DNA of 64,000 bases, from contig PUNM01000139.1 in NCBI GenBank assembly GCA_003552625.1, positions 1 to 64,000 on the forward strand, given 5' to 3'. This DNA is from Ectothiorhodospiraceae bacterium. GTDB lineage: Bacteria; Pseudomonadota; Gammaproteobacteria; Nitrococcales; Halorhodospiraceae. The translations under genes and the position numbers were made by a program. The stretch's first letter is position 1. The number at the start of each line of letters is the position of its first letter. The notes beneath the pieces were generated by a model. The model saw only the letters and a program-made list of their open reading frames with translations, had not been told where the DNA came from and did no database searches. Shown in pieces: positions 52,595 to 62,968 of the stretch.

Positions 52595-55066
52595 ATGGCA
52601 AGCGGCTACAACGAGAACAGCCGCCCGGCTCGAATCACCCGCAAGGACAGCGGAACGGGCCACCTCGGAACACGCACCGGTGCCACGACCTGGCTAAGCG
52701 CGCTGGATGCGCTCCAGACCCCGATTTTCGTCCACGACGCAGATCACCGCATCCTGGAGGCAAATCGCGCCTACTGCGAGCGGGCTGGCCTACCTCCGCA
52801 CCGGATCGTCGGGCGTCCGTACTGGGAAGTATTCCCCCTGGGCGATGGCCCCTTACCCAGTTGTCGCGCCGGCGTGGAGCGGGCCCGGCATCCGGAGTCC
52901 GACGGCGTCGGGTCGGACACGGGCGAAGCCCTCGATACCGTCACCCTGGACAACGGGCAGACCTACCTATCCCGGGCCTTTGTCATCCCCGACGAACACG
53001 GCGAGTACGGCCACTCGGTCCATATTGTCGAGGAGATCACAGAGCGACTGCGCGCTGAACGTGCCCGCAGTGCCGGCGAGTGCGCCCTGCGCGAGCGTGA
53101 AGAGCAGCTGCAGCAGGTGTTCCTGAGCATGACCGAAGGGGTGCTGGTCGTCGACGACGCCGGCAGCGTGCAGTACGCCAACCCCGCAGTCGCCGAACTG
53201 TTCGCCCGGTCGGCGGAGGCTTTGCGCGGTGAGGCCCTTGGCCTGCCGATCGGGGGGCCTGATGCGCAGGAGATCGAGCTCCATCCGGCGCGGGGTCTAC
53301 CGCGTACCGTGGAGATGCGCGTCCGCCCCATTCATTGGGGAGGCAACCAAGCCCACCTGGTGAACCTGCGCGACATCACCGAGCGCAAGCGCGTCGAGTC
53401 GGAGTTGCGCCGCGCCGCCATCGTCTTCGAAGAGGCCCGTGAGGGGATTCTCGTCACTGACGCTGATCAGCGCATCGTGGCAGTCAACCCCGCCTTTACG
53501 GAGATGACCGGCTACCCGGAATCGGAGGTCCTCGACCGAACTCCGCGCATACTGCGCTCCGGGCTCCACGATGAGGCCTTCTACCAGTCCATGTGGCAAA
53601 GTCTCCACGAGCGTGGCTTCTGGACCGGCGAAGTGTGGAATCGTTGCCGGGACGGCACCACCTTCGCCAGCCTTGCCAACATCCGCGCCGTCGTTGATGG
53701 CGATGGCCGCATCACGCACTACCTCTCCGTGCTGGCCGACATCTCAAGAATCAAGGAGTACCAGAGCCAGCTTGAGCGCATTCTCCACTCGGATCCGCTC
53801 ACCGGGCTACCCAACCGCCTGCTCTTTCACGATCGGCTCGAGCAGGCCCTCCTCGCCACGGTGCAGCACACCGGCCTGCTTGCCGTCCTCTCGCTCGATC
53901 TCAACGATTTGAAGACGATCAACTTCAGTCTCGGCCACCACGTCGGCGACGCCATTCTGCAGCAGTTCGGCCAGCGCTTGAGCCGCACCCTGCGCCCGGA
54001 GGATACCGTGGCCCGGCTCGGCGGCGACGAGTTCGGCATCTTGATGCCCGGGGTCTCGGACGCCAACGAGGTCACCACGATCCTCGAGCAGCTGCGCCAT
54101 GAGTTCGATCAGCCGTTCCGCATCGGCGATCGCGGCATTCCGATGAGCGCCAGCATTGGCGTGAGCCTCTTCCCGCAACAGCAGGGCGAAGCCGGCGAAC
54201 TCTTCCAGCAGGCGAATGCCGCCATGCACGAGGCAAAGCGGGAGGGGGTCGCTTACCGCTTTTTCAGTGAGGAGCTGACGGCTCAGGCCCGGGAGCGGGT
54301 GCAGTTGGGCAGCGATCTGCGCGAGGCGCTCAAGGAGAACGCTCTTACCGTTCACTTCCAACCCCAGGTGGATTTGGAACGGAGGACATGGATTGGCTGT
54401 GAAGCCCTTATCCGCTGGCACCACCCGTGCCAGGGCTGGATCCCGCCCGACCGTTTCATTCCGGTGGCCGAGCGCATTGGCCTGATCATCCCGCTCGGGG
54501 ACTGGGTTCTGGAACAGGCCTGCCAACAGGGCCGGGCATGGCTGGACGCCGGCTACGAGATCGGTCGTATCGGCGTAAACTTTGCCGCCCCGGAAATCGC
54601 TGCCCCCGACCTGGAAGCGAAAATCCTCGCCATCCTGGCCCGGACCGGGCTCCCCGCGGAACGCCTGGAGGTGGAAATCACCGAGAGCCTGCTCGTCGAT
54701 CCCGACGCAGTGGTCGTCGAGCGGCTTCAGCGCTTGCGCCGACACGGGATCACCGTAGCTATCGATGACTTCGGCACCGGCTACTCGGCGCTGAGCTACC
54801 TGCGCGATCTGCCCGTGGACCGTCTCAAGATCGACCGCTCCTTCATTGATCCCCTACCCCTACCCGAGGACGAGCGGGTCCGCACGATCACCGGGGCCAT
54901 CGTTCACTTGGGAGCCAACCTAGGGTTCGACGTCATCGCCGAGGGCATCGAGACCGCAGCCCAGTCCCGGACGCTGAGGGCCATGGGGTGCCAGCAGGGC
55001 CAAGGCTACCACTACGCGCGTCCGGCGCCGGCGGACCGGCTCGCCCCGCCCCGCATCGGGCGGTAA
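52595..55066 (+). CDS. PAS-GGDEF-EAL dual-domain c-di-GMP protein
   Basis: 823 residues, cytosolic. Three PAS modules (about 35-150, 165-270, 272-390). The GGDEF domain has DPLTGLPNRLLF and GGDEF near 473, with RPED five residues before it as I-site. The EAL domain (about 555-815) has EALIRWHH, the paired Asp in IDDFGTGYSALSYL, and VIAEGIETAAQ. Both catalytic motifs look intact, so the protein could make and break c-di-GMP, with PAS input deciding the balance. ATG at 52595. An EAL gene stands convergent downstream, 65 nt away. Confidence 0.94.
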   Translation: MASGYNENSRPARITRKDSGTGHLGTRTGATTWLSALDALQTPIFVHDADHRILEANRAYCERAGLPPHRIVGRPYWEVFPLGDGPLPSCRAGVERARHPESDGVGSDTGEALDTVTLDNGQTYLSRAFVIPDEHGEYGHSVHIVEEITERLRAERARSAGECALREREEQLQQVFLSMTEGVLVVDDAGSVQYANPAVAELFARSAEALRGEALGLPIGGPDAQEIELHPARGLPRTVEMRVRPIHWGGNQAHLVNLRDITERKRVESELRRAAIVFEEAREGILVTDADQRIVAVNPAFTEMTGYPESEVLDRTPRILRSGLHDEAFYQSMWQSLHERGFWTGEVWNRCRDGTTFASLANIRAVVDGDGRITHYLSVLADISRIKEYQSQLERILHSDPLTGLPNRLLFHDRLEQALLATVQHTGLLAVLSLDLNDLKTINFSLGHHVGDAILQQFGQRLSRTLRPEDTVARLGGDEFGILMPGVSDANEVTTILEQLRHEFDQPFRIGDRGIPMSASIGVSLFPQQQGEAGELFQQANAAMHEAKREGVAYRFFSEELTAQARERVQLGSDLREALKENALTVHFQPQVDLERRTWIGCEALIRWHHPCQGWIPPDRFIPVAERIGLIIPLGDWVLEQACQQGRAWLDAGYEIGRIGVNFAAPEIAAPDLEAKILAILARTGLPAERLEVEITESLLVDPDAVVVERLQRLRRHGITVAIDDFGTGYSALSYLRDLPVDRLKIDRSFIDPLPLPEDERVRTITGAIVHLGANLGFDVIAEGIETAAQSRTLRAMGCQQGQGYHYARPAPADRLAPPRIGR

Positions 55067-55131
55067 TGGAGCATCCGCTGCCGCGGGGACAAAGCAAAAC
55101 TGCCCCTGGCGCTACTTCACGCCATAGGCGG

Positions 55132-56214
55132 TTAACGGCACTCCAACGCCGGAGGCGGGTGCGCAGGCCGAGCGAAGTAAAACCCCTGGAGAAGATCGGC
55201 GCCGGCTTCCCGCAGCCACTGGACCTCCTCGGCCTCTTCCACACCCTCGCCGATACTCGTAACGCCCAGATTTCGGGCCATGCTTAGAATGGCCTCCACA
55301 ATGGTCCCCTGGGCCGGATTATTGTGCACATTGCGGACCAGATCCCGGTCGAGCTTAATGAAGTCCGGCTCCAGATCCTTGAGCAGATTCAGCGAGCCGT
55401 ACCCTGCTCCGAGATCGTCCAAGGCGATGCGGAAGCCACCCTGCCGGTACTCATCGACGATGTGGCGCAGGTGTGCGTGGTCACTGATCGCCTCACTCTC
55501 CACCACCTCAAAAACGACCTGCTCCGGGTCGATGCCGAGCTTCTCCACCGCGCCCACCGTGGTGCGCAGGCAGAACTCCGGATCGTAAATCGCCGTGGGC
55601 CGGAAGTTGATAAACAGGTTCGCACGGACACCGAGCCGATGGCTCTCTCGAATCGCCGCGACGCGGGCCATTCGGTCCAGATGAAACTCCAGGTCGGCTA
55701 CCTCGGCCGTGCGGAACAACCGCCCTGGCGGGATCTGCGTCCCGTCGTCCGCGTAGCCGCGGAGCAGACACTCGTAGCCGTAGACCTGCTCGGACGCCTG
55801 AGCCTGGACGATCGGCTGGTAGTGGATCTGTACCTGCTCCCGCTCGATAACCCGGAGCAGCCAGTCGTGCTCAGCCCGGGCGGTCCAGACCGCCAGCGGC
55901 CGGGCGTCGAGCAACGTGCCGATATCCGGTACACCACCCCCCTCCAGAAACACCGCCGCTGCCGCGGCGAGTTCCGGCTCACTCATCAACGGCTCGAGCG
56001 CGCGCAGCAGAGGCCTCAGTTGAGCCGCTCCCACCGCCACGCCCATCACACCGTCGTGCGGAAAGGTAACGGACCAGCCCTGTTCACTGAGCCGGACGTA
56101 CACCCGATCCCGGGTGTGCCGCAGTGGTGGTGCTAGATAGAAGACCCCGGCCTTGTCACTAAGACCCGGTAGCTCCGGGCTGCCGGGGCAAATGGTTGGT
56201 ACTTCTTGGCTCAT
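55132..56214 (-). CDS. EAL-domain c-di-GMP phosphodiesterase
   Basis: 360 residues. N-terminal ~115 residues form an unrecognised domain with VFYLAPPLRHTRDRVYV and an Ala-rich helix. The EAL domain (about 125-355) reads YECLLRGY in place of EALLR, then NFRPTAIYDP, FEVVESEAISD, ALDDLGAGYGSLN, DFIKLDRDLV, SIGEGVEEAEE and LQGFYFARP. All metal- and base-contacting positions (E, N, E, DD, K, E, Q) seem kept although the first motif is ECL. Hydrolysis of c-di-GMP to pGpG is therefore likely. ATG at 56214; a longer reading to 56694 would run across the start of the divergent gene. No clear ribosome site. Confidence 0.9.
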   Translation of the reverse strand: MSQEVPTICPGSPELPGLSDKAGVFYLAPPLRHTRDRVYVRLSEQGWSVTFPHDGVMGVAVGAAQLRPLLRALEPLMSEPELAAAAAVFLEGGGVPDIGTLLDARPLAVWTARAEHDWLLRVIEREQVQIHYQPIVQAQASEQVYGYECLLRGYADDGTQIPPGRLFRTAEVADLEFHLDRMARVAAIRESHRLGVRANLFINFRPTAIYDPEFCLRTTVGAVEKLGIDPEQVVFEVVESEAISDHAHLRHIVDEYRQGGFRIALDDLGAGYGSLNLLKDLEPDFIKLDRDLVRNVHNNPAQGTIVEAILSMARNLGVTSIGEGVEEAEEVQWLREAGADLLQGFYFARPAHPPPALECR

Positions 56215-56400
56215 AACGATGGTGACCGCACTCCATGTATCCTGTCTGCGGGTAGCCGCATCCTGCGGCCTTCGTACGCACGGCGGGGACCCGAGATCTG
56301 AGTGCGTACCTTCGCGGAACTGCTCGGCAGCGCCCAGAATGGCGCAGTTTGACACACCCCAACCCGTTCCAACCACCTCCAATGGCAAAGGATGGATGCG

Positions 56401-59010
56401 ATGAGCCGACCTCCCGCTGTCTCGACCGGTATCGCGGGGCTCGACCGCGTGCTCGACGGACTGCGCCTCGGGGATAACGTGGTCTGGCGACTGGAGGAGC
56501 TGGACGACTACCGCGACCTCCTCCAGCCGTTCGTGGCCACCGCACAAGGCGAAGGGCGGCAGATCATCTATCTGCGCTATGGCCAGCATCCGCCTTTGCT
56601 CTCTGAAGCCGACGGAGTCCGCGTGGAGGTCCTCGATGCGCGCGGCGGCTTCGAGGCCTTCACCAGTCGGGTCTACCAGCTGATCAACGACCACGGCCGG
56701 GGCGCCTTCTACGTCTGCGACTGCCTGACCGATCTACTCCAGGCCTGGACCACCGACGCGATGGTCGGCAGCTTTTTCCGGGTGGTCTGCCCGCAACTCT
56801 ATGAACTGGACACAGTCGCCTACTTTGCCCTGCATCCGCACAGCCACGCCCATGCAACCCTTGCGCGGATCCGCGAAACGACCCAGGTTCTGCTCGATGT
56901 CCGCCGGGTGGATCGCGAAATGCATGTGCAGCCGGTGAAGGTCTGGCAGCGCCACTCGCCGACAATGTTCCTGCCGCACCGGGTTCGCGGCGAGCGCTTC
57001 TTACCGGTGGTGGACAGCAGCGACGCAACCCGCCTGCAGGACGAGCTAGAGCGCCGTCACCCGGAAGCGAGCCAGCGCCGTCTTCTCGACTACTGGGACC
57101 GTCTCTTTCTCACCGCCGCCGATTGCCGCCAGCACCCCGCTGACGATCCGGAACGCCAAGCTGTCCGAGCGGAGCTGCTCGAGGCCCTGATCGGCCGTGA
57201 TGACCGGATACTGGCCCTGGCCAAGCGCTATCTGGATCTGGACGACCTGCTCGCCATCGGTGCGCGCATGGTCGGTAGCGGCTTCATCGGCGGGAAGGCA
57301 GCCGGAATGCTCCTCGCCCGCGCGATCCTGCAGCAGGAGGACCCTGACACCTGGCAGGAAGCACTCGAGCCCCACGACTCCTACTACCTCGGCTCCGACG
57401 TCTTCTACGCTTTTATCGTGCATAACGGCTGGTGGCCACTGCTCATGCGCCAACGCACCGAGGCCGGCTACTTCTCGGCCGGCCAGGCGCTGCGCGAGGC
57501 CATACCGGATGGGGCGATGCCGCCGGAGGTCCGGCCGGAGCTGGAGCGCATGCTCGACCACTTCGGCCAGTATCCGATACTCGTTCGCTCCAGCAGCCTC
57601 CTGGAAGACGGCTTCGGCAACGCTTTCGCCGGTAAGTACGACAGTGTCTTCTGCACCAACCAGGGCAACCCGGAGGCGCGGCTTGACGCGCTCGAGGACG
57701 CGATCCGCCAGGTCTTCGCCTCCACCTTCAGCGAAGACGCTCTGGTCTATCGCCGCCAGCGCGGTATCGACCGACTGGAAGAGCCAATGGCCCTCCTCCT
57801 CCAGCGCGTCAACGGCCGGTATCACGGCCCGCTCTACATGCCCGATGCCGCTGGCGTGGGCGTTTCGGTCAATCCGTTCGTCTGGGACGCAAGCCTCGAC
57901 CCGGGCGCCGGCATGTTGCGACTGGTGATGGGCCTCGGGACCCGGGCTGTGGATCGGATCGGTACGGATCACGCCTGTGTTGCAGCGCTTGATCAGCCCC
58001 TCCGCCGCCCTTTCCAGGACCGGGACGCGCTCTACCGCTACTCCCAGCACCACGTCGATTGTCTGGACCTCGAGGCCGGCTGCCTGACCGCCTATGCGCT
58101 CCGCGAACTTACCGCCCGCGCGGACGATCTGGCTCTGGAGGCGCTGGGCGAGCTGGATCGCGCGGCCACCGCGCGATCCCGCGAACTTGGCGATCCGACG
58201 CCGATTTGGCGGCTCACCTTCGAGCCCCTGCTGCGCAACCCCGCACTTATTGATCGTGCCCACCGCTTGCTCAAGACCCTGGAGAGGGCCTACGGCCACC
58301 CGGTGGATGTGGAGTTCACCCTCCACCGTGCCAACGAGCCGACCCCCACGCTCAACCTGGTCCAGTGCCGGCCCCTTCCGGCCCGGGGTGACGGCTCCGG
58401 CGCACCACTACCCGCATCCATCGAGGACGGCGCGCTGCTGCTCGAGTGCGGGGGGCACTTCATGGGCGGCAACCTCGATCTGCGTATCGCCCACGTGGTT
58501 TGGGTCGATCCTCAGGCCTACGCCGCCCTGCCGCGTAGGGCGAAGCAGGAAGTCGCCACGCTGGTAGGGCGGATCACCCGGGCACTGGCCGAGGAAGAGC
58601 CGGGCCGAATTCTCCTGCTCGGCCCCGGGCGCTGGGGAACCAGCACCCCGGAGCTGGGCGTGCCGGTTCGCTTCGCTGACATCAGTCGCGTCTCTGTACT
58701 GGGCGAGATTGCCAGCCTCGGCGACGGGATTGCCCCCGACCTCTCCTTCGGATCCCACTTTTTCCAGGACCTGATCGAGACCGGCATCGCTTATGTCGCC
58801 GTACTCCCGGACCACCCGGGCACCCGCTACCGGCCGGAGTGGCTCCAGAGCGGAGCCCGCACAGACAGCGACTGGCCCCAGCGGCTGAGCGAGGACCCGG
58901 GGCTCGCGGCGGTGGTCCACCACCTGCGGCTCGGCCCCGAGGAGCTGCGCCTGGCCAGCGACATCCAGGCTCAGCGCCTGGTCGCCTACACCCCTTGCGC
59001 CACGTCGTGA
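56401..59010 (+). CDS. Degenerate KaiC-like domain fused to PEP-synthase/PPDK-type ATP-grasp domain, function unknown
   Basis: 869 residues. The first ~230 resemble KaiC/RadA ATPases: STGIAGLDRVLDGLRLGDNV at the start and FYVCDCLTDLLQAW where Walker B belongs, but no P-loop (GxxGxGK[ST]) is present, so ATP binding is probably lost. The middle (about 285-655) matches the ATP-grasp half of pyruvate,phosphate dikinase / PEP synthase: GGKAAGMLLA, PILVRSSSLLEDGFGNAFAG, and VEFTLHRANEP then LVQCRPLP. The swivelling His domain and the PEP barrel are absent. A last domain (about 655-800) has LLLGPGRWGTSTPELGVPV and SFGSHFFQDLIETGIAY. Reaction unknown. AAGGA 8 nt upstream supports the ATG at 56401 rather than 56392. 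Confidence 0.85.
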   Translation: MSRPPAVSTGIAGLDRVLDGLRLGDNVVWRLEELDDYRDLLQPFVATAQGEGRQIIYLRYGQHPPLLSEADGVRVEVLDARGGFEAFTSRVYQLINDHGRGAFYVCDCLTDLLQAWTTDAMVGSFFRVVCPQLYELDTVAYFALHPHSHAHATLARIRETTQVLLDVRRVDREMHVQPVKVWQRHSPTMFLPHRVRGERFLPVVDSSDATRLQDELERRHPEASQRRLLDYWDRLFLTAADCRQHPADDPERQAVRAELLEALIGRDDRILALAKRYLDLDDLLAIGARMVGSGFIGGKAAGMLLARAILQQEDPDTWQEALEPHDSYYLGSDVFYAFIVHNGWWPLLMRQRTEAGYFSAGQALREAIPDGAMPPEVRPELERMLDHFGQYPILVRSSSLLEDGFGNAFAGKYDSVFCTNQGNPEARLDALEDAIRQVFASTFSEDALVYRRQRGIDRLEEPMALLLQRVNGRYHGPLYMPDAAGVGVSVNPFVWDASLDPGAGMLRLVMGLGTRAVDRIGTDHACVAALDQPLRRPFQDRDALYRYSQHHVDCLDLEAGCLTAYALRELTARADDLALEALGELDRAATARSRELGDPTPIWRLTFEPLLRNPALIDRAHRLLKTLERAYGHPVDVEFTLHRANEPTPTLNLVQCRPLPARGDGSGAPLPASIEDGALLLECGGHFMGGNLDLRIAHVVWVDPQAYAALPRRAKQEVATLVGRITRALAEEEPGRILLLGPGRWGTSTPELGVPVRFADISRVSVLGEIASLGDGIAPDLSFGSHFFQDLIETGIAYVAVLPDHPGTRYRPEWLQSGARTDSDWPQRLSEDPGLAAVVHHLRLGPEELRLASDIQAQRLVAYTPCATS

Positions 59011-59037
59011 GCGCGGCCCGCTCAGGACGGGAAAAGG

Positions 59038-60580
<1,543 letters not shown>

Positions 60581-60739
60581 TCACGGCGGAGCCTCGCGCA
60601 CGGCCCCCGCCATGCGTTCGATGCCATCGAGGGTGAGCAGGATCAGCCCCACCATGAGCAAGCCGCCAACGACCCAGGTCACGACACGCCCCCAGAAGGT
60701 TTGCTCAAAGATCTCGCGCAGCCGGCGAATGGATAGCAT
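60581..60739 (-). CDS. Small single-pass membrane protein of the rnf cluster
   Basis: 52 residues. One hydrophobic segment (about 19-37: VVTWVVGGLLMVGLILLTL), with a basic N-terminal helix (IRRLREIFEQTFWGR) that should face the cytoplasm and a short C-terminal tail. I do not recognise it. AGGAAAG immediately upstream of the ATG at 60739 supports translation; a longer frame to 60805 has no such site. Last gene before the strong hairpin, 106 nt after the Cys-rich gene. Real gene likely, function unknown. Confidence 0.6.
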   Translation of the reverse strand: MLSIRRLREIFEQTFWGRVVTWVVGGLLMVGLILLTLDGIERMAGAVREAPP

Positions 60740-60845
60740 GAGACTTTCCTCTTGCCGAACGAATTCCCTGCGAGAATTGTGCTCCCGGCATCGCAGGCCG
60801 ACCACGGTCGTGCGACATCAAGCCCCGAGGCGGAATGACCGCTAC

Positions 60846-61040
60846 TCAGCGCCCGCGGGCGCAAAGCTCAGCGATGGCGCACCCGCCACATCCGCCGTGA
60901 CCACAACCGCCCCCCTCCTCTTTCGCCGGCCCCAACTCGGGATGCCGGTCGGCGAAGCGCCGGGCAGCCGCCTGCACGGCTACCCAGCCGACGATCAGTG
61001 TAAAGATCACCGCGGCAGCGATCAGGTAATCCAGCCACAT
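60846..61040 (-). CDS. Small membrane protein with Cys/Gly/His-rich tail, downstream of rnfA
   Basis: 64 residues. One membrane segment (about 5-25), a charged middle (RRFADRHPELGPAKEE), then GGGCGHGGCGGCAIAELC, four Cys and a His in 18 residues. This layout (one helix plus Cys cluster) recalls NqrM, the small protein needed to mature the related Na-NQR complex, and also FeoB-associated Cys-rich proteins; sequence similarity is limited. Starting 5 nt after rnfA, it could insert a metal or Fe-S centre into Rnf. GGAGG lies 9-10 nt before the ATG at 61040. Function is inference. Confidence 0.7.
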   Translation of the reverse strand: MWLDYLIAAAVIFTLIVGWVAVQAAARRFADRHPELGPAKEEGGGCGHGGCGGCAIAELCARGR

Positions 61041-61045
61041 CAAGG

Positions 61046-61627
61046 CTACCCTCCGAGCCCCGCGAATCCCATGAAGGCGAGCGACAGGACACCGGCGAGC
61101 ATCAGGCTCATGGCAGCACCGCGCGCCACGGAGGGGACATCAGCCAGATCCACCTGCTCACGCAGGCCGGCCATAAGAACGATCGCCAGGATGAATCCAG
61201 CACCAGCGCCCAGGCTGTACGTCAGCGACTGCAGGAAATCGTACTCGTAGCTGGTCTGGAACAGCGCCACGCCCAGAATGGCGCAGTTGGTCGTGATCAG
61301 CGGCAGGAAGATGCCCAGCGCCCGATAGAGCGGCGGGCTGAACTTCTTCACGACCATCTCCACCAATTGCACCGCCGAGGCGATGACCGCGATGTAGGCG
61401 ATCAGGCTCAGGAATTCGAGTTCGAAGTAGCCGAGCACGATGTTGATGCCGTAGGCTGCCAACGAGGCGATCAGCATGACGAAGGCGCTGGCCACGCCCA
61501 TCGGGAAGGCCGTGCCCAGCTTGCCCGATACCCCGAGGATCGGACAGATGCCGAGGAACAGAGCGAGCACGAAGTTGTTGATGATCGCCGCGTTGAGAAA
61601 GATGTAGCTCAGGGAATCAGCGTCCAT
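61046..61627 (-). CDS. rnfA: Electron transport complex subunit RnfA
   Basis: 193 residues, identical in length to E. coli RsxA. Six membrane segments. RnfA and RnfE form the membrane core of the Rnf complex that moves electrons between ferredoxin and NAD with ion transport. FVLALFLGICPILGVSGKLG (about 20-39) holds the Cys and LITTNCAILGVALF (about 109-122) the second one; in the related NqrE/NqrD pair these Cys bind an Fe-S centre between the subunits. ATG at 61627 overlaps rnfE by 11 nt. Confidence 0.96.
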   Translation of the reverse strand: MDADSLSYIFLNAAIINNFVLALFLGICPILGVSGKLGTAFPMGVASAFVMLIASLAAYGINIVLGYFELEFLSLIAYIAVIASAVQLVEMVVKKFSPPLYRALGIFLPLITTNCAILGVALFQTSYEYDFLQSLTYSLGAGAGFILAIVLMAGLREQVDLADVPSVARGAAMSLMLAGVLSLAFMGFAGLGG

Positions 61628-62276
61628 CGGCGGTCGCCTCCTTAGCGGCAGCGGCGCGCTGGTTCTGTCGCTCCTTGAGCCAGGCGAAGAGCAGCAGCCA
61701 GCCGGCAAGCACGAAGAATCCGCCCGGCGGCAGCAGCATAATCACCCACGGCTCGAAACCGTCAGGGAACACCTGGACACCCAGGATCTCCCCGGCCCCG
61801 AGCAGCTCCCGCACGGTCCCGAGGCAGAGCAACGCCAGCGTGAAGCCGGCGCCGACCCCCAGCGCATCGACCAGCGTCTTGCCCAGCGGCTGGCGCGACG
61901 CAAACGCCTCGGCTCGGCCGAGGATCATGCAGTTGGCCACGATCAGCTGGATGAACGCACCCAGGGCGTTGTAGATCTCGAGGCTGATCGCCTGAATGGC
62001 GTAATCGACCACCGTCACGAAAGTGGCGATGATCACGATGTAGGAGGCGATACGCACCTCCTTGGGGATGAAATCGCGCAGGATGGAGACCAGGCCCGTG
62101 GAGCAGACCAACACGAAGGTCGTAGCCAGCCCCATGGCCAGCGCGTTCTCGGTGGTGTTGGTCACCGCCAGCACCGGGCACATCCCCAGCAACATCACGA
62201 AGACGGGGTTCTCCCGCCACAGGCCACTGAGGAAGGTATCCATGGTGATCGGTTCTTGCTCACGCTTGGCAGCCAT
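61617..62276 (-). CDS. rnfE: Electron transport complex subunit RnfE
   Basis: 219 residues, six membrane segments, paralogue of RnfA in reversed topology. FVMLLGMCPVLAVTNTTENA (about 26-45) and LIVANCMILGRAEAFAS (about 111-127) carry the paired Cys. The C-terminal helix ends with a basic cytoplasmic tail. ATG at 62276 shares one base with the rnfG stop (TGATG); a GTG at 62279 is an equal possibility. Confidence 0.95.
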   Translation of the reverse strand: MAAKREQEPITMDTFLSGLWRENPVFVMLLGMCPVLAVTNTTENALAMGLATTFVLVCSTGLVSILRDFIPKEVRIASYIVIIATFVTVVDYAIQAISLEIYNALGAFIQLIVANCMILGRAEAFASRQPLGKTLVDALGVGAGFTLALLCLGTVRELLGAGEILGVQVFPDGFEPWVIMLLPPGGFFVLAGWLLLFAWLKERQNQRAAAAKEATADGR

Positions 62277-62968
62277 CACTCATTCCTTTCCAGCTCGGAC
62301 CAGTGCCCCTGGAGCTGCGGCAGTTGCTTGTTCGCGCTTCGGTGGAGCATGTCGCCGATCGCCTCGGCCGACACGGTGGCCCCGGTGATCCCGTCAATAT
62401 CCCCGGGCTCCTCACGCTCTCCGGGGTCCACGGTGCGGATGCCGTGCTTGAGCTCCGTGCCGTCCTCGGTGAGCGAGGCATCCAGTCCCTCGATGCTGCC
62501 CAGAAAGTCCGGGTCGGTCTCGATCCGGTCGCCCAATCCGGGCGTTTCCTGGCTCTCGAGCACCGACATGCCCACAATGCACTCGCAAGCCGGATCGTAG
62601 CCGTAGAGGATGCGGATTACGTCGGCGTAGCCCCGTCCCGAAGCCTCCAGCGCGATTCCGGCCAGGGCACCATCCTCGGTGTAGCCGGCATGGATGACCT
62701 CCCCCCGGGCGTCAGTCTCCTCCTTCGGTACCAGACCCTGCTCGGTCAGCACGAAGTCCCGGCGCTCCACTGCCCCGGGGATGACGTCAAAGACCGCCTG
62801 CTGCAGGGCCCGTTCGTGATTGTCGGCGATGATCGGCCGCGTCCACTCGACCACGCTGACCACCAGCAATCCCGAGCACAGGGCGATCAGGCCGAGCGTG
62901 AAGACCAGCCGCAGGCTCGAGGTCGGCGACGGCGCCTGCGGCGCCTGGGTAGAGTCTGCTGCGCTCAT
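62276..62968 (-). CDS. rnfG: Electron transport complex subunit RnfG (covalent FMN)
   Basis: 230 residues. One N-terminal membrane helix (about 20-42) and a periplasmic FMN domain. The flavinylation motif is DGITGATVSAEAIGD (about 192-206), the Thr of TGAT(V)S being the usual site for ApbE-linked FMN. GYADVIRILYGYDP and QETPGLGDRI are family segments. A Cys pair (ACEC near 127) lies in the periplasmic part and is not something I know from other RnfG. Overlaps rnfD stop as ATGA. Confidence 0.94.
   Translation of the reverse strand: MSAADSTQAPQAPSPTSSLRLVFTLGLIALCSGLLVVSVVEWTRPIIADNHERALQQAVFDVIPGAVERRDFVLTEQGLVPKEETDARGEVIHAGYTEDGALAGIALEASGRGYADVIRILYGYDPACECIVGMSVLESQETPGLGDRIETDPDFLGSIEGLDASLTEDGTELKHGIRTVDPGEREEPGDIDGITGATVSAEAIGDMLHRSANKQLPQLQGHWSELERNE

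Noticed and set aside
57046-58326. 426-codon open frame on - strand inside the KaiC/PPDK-like gene
   Set aside because: Antisense to a gene with clear ATP-grasp motifs; no domain seen.
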